DNA of 5,000 nt from an uncultured Clostridiaceae bacterium (GCA_949841235.1 CATKZA010000161.1:1-5000), one strand, 5' to 3'. Positions 1-5,000 are shown, counted from the first letter of the stretch. The notes: generated by a model from the letters alone, not told the origin. Numbers and translations are program-made.

Positions 1-598
1 CCATGTACATGGTATCATCGCCAAATGCCGCCTTTGTCTCACTTCTCGCTGACTCAAAAGCCTTGGCAAGTTCCTCCGGCTCCCGCACAATGCGAATACC
101 TTTACCGCCCCCGCCGGCAGATGCCTGCACCATCACCGGATATCCCAAGGCCTCTGCCACCTGGTATGCCTGATCCACGTCCTTCACCACGCCATCGCTT
201 CCGGGTATCACTGGCACATTGGCCTGAATCATCATGGTGCGGGCATTAGATTTATTGCCCATCGTGTCTATGACAGAGGGCGCAGGCCCGATAAATTTGA
301 TATTGCATTCCTGGCACATAGCAGCAAAGGTGCTATTCTCTGACAAAAAGCCAAATCCAGGATGAATTGCCTGTGCTTTCTTCTCTACCGCTGCACATAT
401 GATATTCGTCATATTATTATAACTGTCTGCCGCCTTGGCAGAGCCGATGCACACTGCCTCATCCGCCAGCTGGGTATGCAGGGCTTCCCTGTCCGGCTCA
501 GAAAACACAGCCACCGTCTTAATGCCCATCTCCCGGCATGCCCGGATAATGCGAACGGCAATCTCGCCGCGATTCGCTATTAACACTTTATCAAACAT
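1..598 (-). CDS. accC: Biotin carboxylase subunit of acetyl-CoA carboxylase (3' end cut by window)
   Basis: AccC uses ATP and bicarbonate to carboxylate the biotin on AccB, the first half-reaction of cytoplasmic malonyl-CoA synthesis. The 199 complete codons seen are a little under half of the family's usual ~450 residues. They begin MFDKVLIANRGEIAVRIIRA, the classic biotin carboxylase N-terminal domain opening. AIHPGFGFLSEN lies at residues 77-88 and MGNK with Lys116 at 113-116. The ATP-grasp glycine-rich loop SAGGGGKGIR is at 160-169. The start at 598 gives this standard N terminus and has a strong AGGGAGG five bases upstream. The gene follows fabZ after 40 nt, so it is surely co-transcribed. 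Oddity: the residue before the glycine loop that is normally Lys (Lys159 of E. coli AccC) reads as Gln158, codon CAG at 127-125. Pyruvate carboxylase shares this domain, but the short form, context and start favour AccC. The C-terminal half, with the catalytic Glu and Arg residues, is not visible. Confidence 0.96.
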   Translation of the reverse strand, partial: MFDKVLIANRGEIAVRIIRACREMGIKTVAVFSEPDREALHTQLADEAVCIGSAKAADSYNNMTNIICAAVEKKAQAIHPGFGFLSENSTFAAMCQECNIKFIGPAPSVIDTMGNKSNARTMMIQANVPVIPGSDGVVKDVDQAYQVAEALGYPVMVQASAGGGGKGIRIVREPEELAKAFESARSETKAAFGDDTMYM

Positions 599-603
599 AC
601 GTG

Positions 604-610
604 CCTCCCT
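604..610 (-). promoter_or_regulatory. Ribosome binding site of accC
   Basis: AGGGAGG on the minus strand, five bases before the ATG at 598. It is the strongest Shine-Dalgarno match in the window and fixes the accC start. Confidence 0.85.
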
Positions 611-638
611 ATATCACTCCGCTACCGAACCATCATCT

Positions 639-1067
639 CTACTCTACAATGAACATAAACTGTTCCACCTGACAGGCAACCTCATCCCCCACATAGGCAG
701 TGCCATGCCCGATGCCAATATTCTTCTTCAGCTTATCAATCTCCAGCTCAATCCTAAGGACATCCCCAGGCACCACCTTCCTCTTGAACTTCACGTTCTT
801 GATGCCGCCAAAATACCCGATCTTTCCCTTGAACTGCTCCATGGACATAATCGCCACCGCCCCCGCCTGAGCCATGGCTTCCACCTGGAGCACGCCGGGC
901 ATCACCGGTTCCTGTGGGAAATGCCCTGCAAAAAACGGCTCATTGTACGTGACATTCTTGGTAGCCACGATCGATTTCCCCTCCTCCATCTCTTCCACCC
1001 TGTCAATCAACAGAAATGGCTGTCTGTGCGGGATAATTGACATAATCTCATTGATATCCATTACCAT
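639..1067 (-). CDS. fabZ: 3-hydroxyacyl-[acyl-carrier-protein] dehydratase FabZ
   Basis: FabZ removes water from (3R)-3-hydroxyacyl-ACP to give trans-2-enoyl-ACP in the fatty acid elongation cycle, in the cytoplasm. The 142-residue protein has the usual family length and is a single hot-dog fold. It carries the N-terminal signature DINEIMSIIPHRQPFLLIDRV (residues 4-24), split here by position only. The active-site block AGHFPQEPVMPGVLQVEAMA spans 47-66, with catalytic His49 and Glu63. FabZ is preferred over FabA because of the short length, the PHRxPFLL opening and Glu rather than Asp as the second catalytic residue. Two starts are possible, Met1 at 1067 and Met3. Met1 is chosen because AGAGGA lies seven bases before it. 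The gene sits between accB and accC, a known arrangement in streptococcal and clostridial fab operons. It is separated from accB by a 277-nt repeat-filled spacer. Confidence 0.97.
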   Translation of the reverse strand: MVMDINEIMSIIPHRQPFLLIDRVEEMEEGKSIVATKNVTYNEPFFAGHFPQEPVMPGVLQVEAMAQAGAVAIMSMEQFKGKIGYFGGIKNVKFKRKVVPGDVLRIELEIDKLKKNIGIGHGTAYVGDEVACQVEQFMFIVE

Positions 1068-1074
1068 AGATTTA

Positions 1075-1080
1075 TCCTCT
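1075..1080 (-). promoter_or_regulatory. Ribosome binding site of fabZ
   Basis: AGAGGA on the minus strand with a seven-base spacer to the ATG at 1067. The alternative in-frame ATG two codons later would be 13 bases away, so this site decides the start. It lies just outside repeat copy A, so fabZ keeps its own translation signal despite the repeats upstream. Confidence 0.75.
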
Positions 1081-1104
1081 CTTCATTCCTAATACACTTC
1101 CATT

Positions 1105-1220
1105 CATGCCAGCTTTGCCACAAGAAGAACGCTGCTTTTGCGTTCTTCATAGGTGCGACCGTAGTTTTTCTTTGGCATGGTTTTTTCATGCCTTAGAAAA
1201 ACTTCGCACCTTACATACTT
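1105..1220 (-). repeat. Structured intergenic repeat, copy A (116 bp)
   Basis: This is the fabZ-proximal copy of a tandem direct repeat filling the accB-fabZ spacer. It shares almost every base with copy B, apart from a 14-base gap, a one-base loop difference and a few substitutions. It holds two inverted repeats. The small one pairs 1124-1132 with 1140-1148 (9 bp, 7-base loop). The large one pairs 1151-1158 with 1204-1211 (8 bp), 1163-1171 with 1195-1203 (9 bp, after a 4-base bulge at 1159-1162), and 1174-1179 with 1187-1192 (6 bp). Short open frames cross it on both strands but show no protein-like features and are treated as noncoding. No transposase is present. It looks like a dispersed REP/MITE-type element. 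A degenerate match to the unit junction continues at about 1087-1104. Transcription direction is that of the operon. Confidence 0.85.
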
Positions 1221-1225
1221 CCAAA

Positions 1226-1354
1226 CATGCCAGCTTTGCTGGCACAAACAATCCACAAGAAGAACGCTGCTTTTGCGTTCTTCATAGGTGCGACTGTAGT
1301 TTTTCTTTGGCATAGTCTTTCATGCCTTAGAAAAACTTCGCACCTTACATACTT
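1226..1354 (-). repeat. Structured intergenic repeat, copy B (129 bp), overlapping the accB 3' end
   Basis: This is the accB-proximal copy of the tandem repeat. It has the same architecture as copy A plus an extra perfect hairpin: GCCAGC at 1229-1234 pairs with GCTGGC at 1238-1243 across a 3-base loop. Its small stem pairs 1259-1267 with 1275-1283. Its large stem pairs 1286-1293 with 1338-1345, 1298-1306 with 1329-1337, and 1309-1313 with 1322-1326, with the bulge at 1294-1297. The copy begins inside accB: the sequence shared with copy A includes the stop codon (1347-1345) and the two codons before it. None of the hairpins is followed by a T run on the minus strand, so it does not look like an intrinsic terminator. 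Effects on mRNA processing or stability between accB and fabZ are possible but unproven. Confidence 0.86.
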
Positions 1355-1845
1355 TTCAAGCGGAACAGTTCTTGCCCGAACTCTACAAACTCCCCATCCT
1401 TTACCAGAATCTCCGCAATCGTGCCGGACACGTCGCTATTTACCTCATTCATAAACTTCATGGCCTCAATGATGCACACCACGTCTCCCTTGGAAACGGT
1501 GTCCCCAACTTTCACGAAAGGTTCCTCATTCGGTGCAGAACTCTGGTAGAACGTGCCTACAATGGGAGCCTTGATGACCAGGCCGCCCTTGTCTTCCTGG
1601 ACAGGCTCCGCCTCCGCTTCCGGCATTTGAGCAACCGCAGATGCCTCCGAAGCCACCTCTGTCTTAACAGGCATGCTTTCCGGAACAGCCATCACCGGAG
1701 GCTGGGGCGCCACAGGCATTCCCGCCCAGGGAGAGACCGGACCGCGGTTTAGACGAATCCTTGCGTTGTCCAACTGAACTTCCATATCATTCAAATCTGT
1801 CTTTTCAAATATTTCAATCAGTTCTTTGATTTCCTTATACTGCAT
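1345..1845 (-). CDS. accB: Biotin carboxyl carrier protein of acetyl-CoA carboxylase
   Basis: AccB carries biotin between the biotin carboxylase (AccC) and the carboxyltransferase (AccD/AccA) in malonyl-CoA synthesis. The 166 residues have three parts. An N-terminal helix-rich segment (1-33) opens MQYKEIKELIEIFEKTDL, typical of bacterial BCCP. A flexible Pro/Ala/Glu-rich linker covers about 36-86. The C-terminal biotinyl domain (about 88-164) contains EAMKFMNEV, with biotinylated Lys130. Phe131 replaces the more usual Leu after the lysine, a mild variation. The upstream signal is weak, only GTAGG three bases before the ATG with AAAGG further back, but the N terminus matches the family, so the start is kept. 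The protein ends LFRLKSM. Related proteins usually stop at about LFRIK, and here the last two codons and the stop lie in repeat copy B. The 87-nt gap from fabF has no obvious terminator, so co-transcription is expected. Confidence 0.96.
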   Translation of the reverse strand: MQYKEIKELIEIFEKTDLNDMEVQLDNARIRLNRGPVSPWAGMPVAPQPPVMAVPESMPVKTEVASEASAVAQMPEAEAEPVQEDKGGLVIKAPIVGTFYQSSAPNEEPFVKVGDTVSKGDVVCIIEAMKFMNEVNSDVSGTIAEILVKDGEFVEFGQELFRLKSM

Positions 1846-1892
1846 ATACCTACCAAACCTTTCCGCAAATACCTTCTACATTCTATCTGTTC

Positions 1893-1916
1893 CCAAGGAA
1901 AATCATTCCAAGGAAA
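1893..1916 (-). repeat. Short direct repeat (2 x 9 bp) in the fabF-accB spacer
   Basis: CCAAGGAAA occurs at 1893-1901 and again at 1908-1916 on the plus strand, a 15-base period, in the 87-nt gap between fabF and accB. Each copy sits in an imperfect TTCC/GGAA palindrome. It does not match the FapR or FabT operators as I know them. It could be a small regulatory site or chance. I see no promoter or terminator beside it. Confidence 0.35.
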
Positions 1917-1932
1917 TACGATTCACAGCAAA

Positions 1933-3180
1933 TTATTTCCCTGTCCATTTCTTGAAGCATAGCACCCCGTTATGACCCCCAAATCCCAAGGAATTAGATA
2001 GGGCATACATGGCATCTTTTGCTTCCCGTCCCTCATTGGGTATATAATCCAAATCGCACTCCTCGTCCGGCACATGATAGTTGATTGTAGGCGGCAGAAA
2101 TCCCTCTTCCAATGCCTTGACCGTGGCAATGGCCTCAATGGCTCCCGCTGCTCCCAGAAGATGCCCCGTCATAGACTTTGTGGAACTCACAGGAATCCCC
2201 TTTGCCACATCCTCGCCCATAGCAGACTTGATGGCTCTCGTCTCGCCACAATCATTGGCGTGGGTGCTGGTTCCGTGTGCGTTTATATAATCCACCTGCT
2301 CCGGCGTAATGCCAGCCTCTTCCATGGCAAGCTTCATCGCCTTGGCTGCGCCGGCTCCGTCAGGGTCTGGCAGAGTGACATGGTACGCATCTCCCGTAGC
2401 GCCATAACCCACGACTTCCCCATAAATCTTCGCGCCTCTTGCCAGGGCATGTTCCAATTCCTCCAGCACCAGAACGCCGGAGCCGTCCCCCATGACGAAG
2501 CCATTCCTCTCCTTATCAAAGGGCTTGCATGCCTTCTTCGGATCCTCCTCCGTAGAAAGAGCCGTCAGATTCGTAAAGCCAGCCACCCCAATCTCGCAGA
2601 TAGAGCCCTCTGCGCCTCCAGCCAAGCAAGCGTCCAAATAGCCATGCTTGATATCACGGAACGCCCTGCCAATGCAATTTGTCCCTGTAGCACAGGCGGT
2701 GACGATATTCTCGCAGACACCCTTTGCGCCAATGCGGATAGCGATATTGCCCGCCGCCATATTTCCTATGGTCATGGTGATAAACATGGGTGATACCCTG
2801 GAAGGTCCCTTCGCATCCATGCGGCGCACCTGCTCCTCCATGGTCATCAGTCCCCCCACGCCGGAACCTACAATCACGCCAATCCTGTCAGCATCTTCCT
2901 TCTCCATATCCATGCCGGAATCCTCAAAAGCCTGCACCCCGGCAGCCAAGCCATAGATGGCAAACAAATCATTCCTCTTGACATCCTTCTTGGTCATATA
3001 CTGCTCCGGGTCAAACCCCTTCACCTCCCCGGCAATCTTCACCTTGAAATCCGTCGTATCGAACTTCTTGATGTAGTCAATGCCGCATACGCCATTTTTC
3101 AAGCCATCCCAAAAAGAATCTACCGTACTCCCCAGAGGCGTGACCGCTCCCATACCCGTGATTACAACTCTTCTCTCCAT
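1933..3180 (-). CDS. fabF: 3-oxoacyl-[acyl-carrier-protein] synthase II
   Basis: FabF (KAS II) condenses malonyl-ACP with acyl-ACP, releasing CO2, to lengthen the chain by two carbons in the cytoplasm. From the chosen start it has 415 residues, the normal family length. It opens MERRVVITGMGAVTPLG, the standard thiolase-fold KAS opening. Active-site residues align by number with E. coli FabF: nucleophile Cys163 in TACATGTNCIG, His302 in NAHGTSTHAND, Lys335 and His340 in STKSMTGHLLGAAG, and the gating Phe400 in SLGFGGHN. The Cys-His-His set marks an elongating KAS rather than FabH. The frame stays open upstream for 39 more codons to 3297, but that part is repeat-derived and Arg/Ser/Lys-rich. 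The ATG at 3180 has AGAGGA five bases before it. The gene lies 127 nt after fabG and 87 nt before accB. Confidence 0.97.
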   Translation of the reverse strand: MERRVVITGMGAVTPLGSTVDSFWDGLKNGVCGIDYIKKFDTTDFKVKIAGEVKGFDPEQYMTKKDVKRNDLFAIYGLAAGVQAFEDSGMDMEKEDADRIGVIVGSGVGGLMTMEEQVRRMDAKGPSRVSPMFITMTIGNMAAGNIAIRIGAKGVCENIVTACATGTNCIGRAFRDIKHGYLDACLAGGAEGSICEIGVAGFTNLTALSTEEDPKKACKPFDKERNGFVMGDGSGVLVLEELEHALARGAKIYGEVVGYGATGDAYHVTLPDPDGAGAAKAMKLAMEEAGITPEQVDYINAHGTSTHANDCGETRAIKSAMGEDVAKGIPVSSTKSMTGHLLGAAGAIEAIATVKALEEGFLPPTINYHVPDEECDLDYIPNEGREAKDAMYALSNSLGFGGHNGVLCFKKWTGK

Positions 3181-3185
3181 AACTT

Positions 3186-3191
3186 TCCTCT
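3186..3191 (-). promoter_or_regulatory. Ribosome binding site of fabF
   Basis: AGAGGA on the minus strand, inside a purine-rich run, five bases before the ATG at 3180. It supports the short FabF start over the upstream in-frame ATG at 3297. Confidence 0.75.
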
Positions 3192-3199
3192 TTCTTTCT

Positions 3200-3307
3200 A
3201 AACTGACATGCCGCTTTGCGTCAGTCTCGCTTCGCTCGCTCTTGCTACACAAACTCCCGCTTGCAAGTGAGTCTCGCTTCGCTCGGTTCCCTTGCACTTG
3301 CGGGAGG
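3200..3307 (-). repeat. Intergenic repeat region between fabG and fabF
   Basis: The fabG-fabF spacer is built of repeats unrelated to those after accB. AGTCTCGCTTCGCTCG occurs twice on the plus strand, at 3223-3238 and 3270-3285, a perfect 16-bp direct repeat with a 47-base period. An imperfect inverted repeat pairs CTCCCGC at 3254-3260 with GCGGGAG at 3300-3306, extended inwards by a further 5-6 pairs after a small bulge, and encloses the second copy. A second hairpin pairs 3200-3207 with 3220-3227 (8 bp including one G-U in the RNA). The block starts immediately after the fabG stop codon and ends before the fabF ribosome binding site. GAGCGAAGCGAG-type repeats are, from memory, common between genes in Lachnospiraceae. 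No T run follows either stem on the minus strand, so termination is not supported. Confidence 0.7.
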
Positions 3308-4036
3308 TTACATCACCATTCCGCCATCTACATTCAATACCTGGCCGGTAATGTACGTGTTTTCAGCAAAGAATACCGCTGCCCTGGCAATGTCCTCCAC
3401 CTGTCCATAGCGTTTCAAGGGAATCACTTCCAGCATCTTTTCTTTCTGTTCCTCTGTCAGCACCGCCGTCATATCCGTTTCCACGAATCCCGGCGCAATG
3501 GCATTGCAGGTAACCCCCCTCTGGGCCAGGTCCTTCGCCACAGATTTTGTGAGGCCGATGATGCCCGCCTTGGAAGCAGCATAATTGGCTTGTCCCGCAT
3601 TGCCCATCACTCCCACCACAGAAGCCATGTTGATAATCACGCCACTCCTCTGTTTCAGCATGATGCTGCTGGCATGGCGAATCATGTTAAATGTCCCCTT
3701 CAGGTTGGTGTCGATCACGCTGTCAAACTCTTCCTCCTTCATGCGCATCAAAAGCATGTCCCTGGTAATGCCCGCATTATTAACGAGAATATCCACGGAA
3801 CCAAATTCCTTCTTGACCTGCTTCATCATGTCTGCGGCAAAGGCAAAATCACTCACATCCCCCTGCACCGGCAAGCATTTCACGCCCTTTGCCTGAATCT
3901 CCTGAATCGTCTCCTCAGCCACGCTGCTGCGATAATTCAGCACGATATCGCACCCCTGCTCCGCAAAGGCAAGGGCAATCGCTTTTCCGATCCCCTTGGC
4001 CGCTCCTGTCACCACCGCTGTCTTTCCCTTTAACAT
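3308..4036 (-). CDS. fabG: 3-oxoacyl-[acyl-carrier-protein] reductase
   Basis: FabG reduces 3-oxoacyl-ACP to (3R)-3-hydroxyacyl-ACP with NADPH, the first reduction of each elongation cycle. It is a classical short-chain dehydrogenase of 242 residues from the chosen start, the usual family length. The Rossmann cofactor motif TGAAKGIG is at 10-17 and NNAG at 86-89. The catalytic tetrad is Asn111, Ser139, Tyr152 and Lys156 (YAASK), followed by PGFVETDM and a C-terminal GQVLNVDGG. Two adjacent ATGs are available, at 4039 and 4036. The second is preferred because GAGGTG ends four bases before it, against one base for the first, and because MLKGKTAVVTG is the common FabG opening. The 117-nt gap from fabD has no clear terminator. 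Many short-chain dehydrogenases look alike, but position between fabD and fabF makes the FabG role secure. Confidence 0.97.
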   Translation of the reverse strand: MLKGKTAVVTGAAKGIGKAIALAFAEQGCDIVLNYRSSVAEETIQEIQAKGVKCLPVQGDVSDFAFAADMMKQVKKEFGSVDILVNNAGITRDMLLMRMKEEEFDSVIDTNLKGTFNMIRHASSIMLKQRSGVIINMASVVGVMGNAGQANYAASKAGIIGLTKSVAKDLAQRGVTCNAIAPGFVETDMTAVLTEEQKEKMLEVIPLKRYGQVEDIARAAVFFAENTYITGQVLNVDGGMVM

Positions 4037-4040
4037 CATT

Positions 4041-4046
4041 CACCTC
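4041..4046 (-). promoter_or_regulatory. Ribosome binding site of fabG, deciding between two ATGs
   Basis: GAGGTG on the minus strand. It is one base from the ATG at 4039, too close to work well, and four bases from the ATG at 4036 (six from its GAGG core), so it favours the second ATG. Confidence 0.65.
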
Positions 4047-4153
4047 ATTTCCATACAGTCCAACTGAACCATATTCTTATATTATCGCATTTCCACAGTT
4101 CATTCCCATAGCGATCCATGAAGAATGCAAAATCTGCATCAGCATAATAAAAA
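4047..4153 (-). other. fabD-fabG spacer without a convincing gene
   Basis: This gap is more A+T-rich than the genes around it. A weak inverted repeat, ATGCA at 4124-4128 with TGCAT at 4135-4139, is too short and lacks a T run on the minus strand. A 24-codon frame from the ATG at 4119 stops at 4045, touching the fabG ribosome binding site. It reads MDRYGNELWK and ends FSWTVWK but has no ribosome binding site, so I do not call it a gene. AT-rich stretches near 4072-4086 resemble a -10 box, but no matching -35 box is visible. Confidence 0.4.
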
Positions 4154-5000
4154 TCATGCCTCCAATTTCGCCATAGTCTTTGCCAGAGAAGATTCATCCT
4201 CCACATTGAGAATCGCAGCTCCCTTGACCGTGCGTTTCACAAAGCCGCACAGCGCCTTTCCCGGCCCCAATTCAATATAAGTGTCCGCACCCTTCTTCTG
4301 CATATTCAATACAATGTCCGAAAAGCGAACCGGGGACACGATCTGCTTGGAAAGAATTGGAACAATGTCCTCCTCCGACTTCACTTCGCCGGCATCCACA
4401 TTGGTGAACACCGGTATTTTCATCGGCGAAATATGCATCTTCTCCAACTCCGGCGTCAATCTCTCTGCCGCCGGCTGCAGCATGGATGTATGGAAGGGTC
4501 CGCTGACCTTTAGCTTCACCGTCAGCTTCGCCCCCTTTTCCTTGGCAAGCTTTGCCGCCAACTCCACTGCCTTCGCCGCCCCAGCAATCACAATCTGACC
4601 CGGCGCATTGTAGTTGGCGGGAACCGCCAAGCCCAGATTCTCTGCCTGAGCCTCTCGGCATGCCTCCTCCACCAATTCTGTATCTAAACCAATAACGGCA
4701 TACATGGCTCCCTCCCCGGAAGGAACCGCCTCTGCCATGAATTTTCCTCTTTTTTGAACAAGAGCCACCGCCTCCTCAAAATCCATTGCCCCGCTGGCAA
4801 CATATGCGGTGTACTCCCCCAAGCTAAGCCCTGCTGTCATTTCAGCCCTCACGCCGCGCTCCTCTAACACTTTCATGGCGGCGATGCTCATAGTAAGAAT
4901 CGCAGGCTGCGCAAACTCTGTCTCTCCTAACTTCTCCTCATCTCCAAAACAAATATCCTTGATAGAATAACCCAAAACCTCATCCGCCCTGTCAAACACA
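4154..5000 (-). CDS. fabD: Malonyl CoA-acyl carrier protein transacylase (5' end cut by window)
   Basis: FabD transfers malonyl from CoA to acyl carrier protein, supplying the extender unit for FabF. The 281 residues seen end at a TGA. About 30 N-terminal residues, including the GQGxQ motif, should lie beyond position 5000. The first codon, GTG at 4999, is read as internal valine of the family stretch AVFDRADEVLG, not as a start. In window numbering, the nucleophile is Ser59 in AGLSLGEYTA, Arg84 lies in QKRGKF, GEGAM is at 95-99, NAPGQ at 131-135, the catalytic His170 is in SGPFHTSM, and the C-terminal PVRFSD and ELGPGKAL blocks are present. The nucleophile elbow reads GLSLGE rather than the common GHSLGE. 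I believe this variant is usual in clostridial and streptococcal FabD. FabG follows after 117 nt. A polyketide-type acyltransferase is unlikely given the context and the free-standing C terminus. Confidence 0.96.
   Translation of the reverse strand, partial: VFDRADEVLGYSIKDICFGDEEKLGETEFAQPAILTMSIAAMKVLEERGVRAEMTAGLSLGEYTAYVASGAMDFEEAVALVQKRGKFMAEAVPSGEGAMYAVIGLDTELVEEACREAQAENLGLAVPANYNAPGQIVIAGAAKAVELAAKLAKEKGAKLTVKLKVSGPFHTSMLQPAAERLTPELEKMHISPMKIPVFTNVDAGEVKSEEDIVPILSKQIVSPVRFSDIVLNMQKKGADTYIELGPGKALCGFVKRTVKGAAILNVEDESSLAKTMAKLEA

Noticed and set aside
435..1040. A 201-codon plus-strand frame opposite accC and fabZ
   Set aside because: It is antisense to two well-conserved genes, spans their boundary and shows no motif or ribosome binding site.
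1105..1354. CRISPR array
   Set aside because: There are only two units, each over 115 bp, in direct contact and without short unique spacers. No cas gene is present.
1105..1354. Intrinsic terminator between accB and fabZ
   Set aside because: The stems are strong, but none is followed by a T run on the minus strand, and the large hairpin leads straight into further repeat sequence.
2074..2793. A 239-codon plus-strand frame opposite fabF
   Set aside because: It lies wholly within fabF, whose catalytic residues are all intact. No protein-like features are seen.
3080..4033. A 317-codon open frame on the plus strand opposite fabG and the start of fabF
   Set aside because: It lies antisense to two unmistakable genes, is rich in His, Arg and Ser, and has no recognisable domain. 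It is a shadow of the codon bias of the minus-strand genes.
4040..4153. Promoter or FapR/FabT-type operator before fabG
   Set aside because: AT-rich -10-like strings occur, but no -35 partner at 16-18 bases and no inverted repeat resembling the known fatty acid regulators' sites is visible.
4997..4999. GTG at 4999 as the fabD start codon
   Set aside because: It matches the internal valine of AVFDRADEVLG in the family. The N-terminal GQGxQ segment is still missing, so the gene continues beyond the window.

Overview
The window is a stretch of a bacterial type II fatty acid synthesis (fab/acc) operon. Every gene lies on the minus strand, so transcription runs from position 5000 towards position 1. 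In transcription order the genes are fabD (5' end outside the window), fabG, fabF, accB, fabZ and accC (3' end outside the window). This order matches the fab/acc clusters known from streptococci and Clostridia, so acpP, fabK and/or fabH are expected just upstream, and accD and accA just downstream. That expectation is inference. Protein style (FabF with TACATGTNCIG, FabD with AGLSLGEY, AccB starting MQYKEIKELIEIFEKTDL), roughly balanced base composition and the intergenic repeats suggest a gut-type Clostridia member, probably Lachnospiraceae. The species cannot be named from this window.

Layout from high to low coordinates: fabD (5000-4154), a 117-nt spacer with no convincing gene, fabG (4036-3308), a 127-nt spacer filled by a repeat built on AGTCTCGCTTCGCTCG, fabF (3180-1933), an 87-nt spacer, accB (1845-1345), a 277-nt spacer occupied by two tandem copies of a structured repeat (1354-1226 and 1220-1105), fabZ (1067-639), a 40-nt spacer, and accC (598-1).

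Together the genes make and extend fatty acids. AccC carboxylates the biotin carried on AccB, the first half-reaction of malonyl-CoA formation. FabD moves malonyl to acyl carrier protein. FabF condenses malonyl-ACP with a growing acyl-ACP. FabG reduces the 3-keto group, and FabZ dehydrates the 3-hydroxyacyl-ACP. The enoyl reductase and the carboxyltransferase subunits are not in the window.

The proteins are ordinary core metabolism, and I do not see a hidden new system. The points worth a second look are the two unrelated structured repeats sitting directly after the fabG and accB stop codons inside a co-directional operon, the way the accB-side repeat appears to supply the accB stop codon, and an apparent Lys-to-Gln change in the ATP-binding region of AccC.
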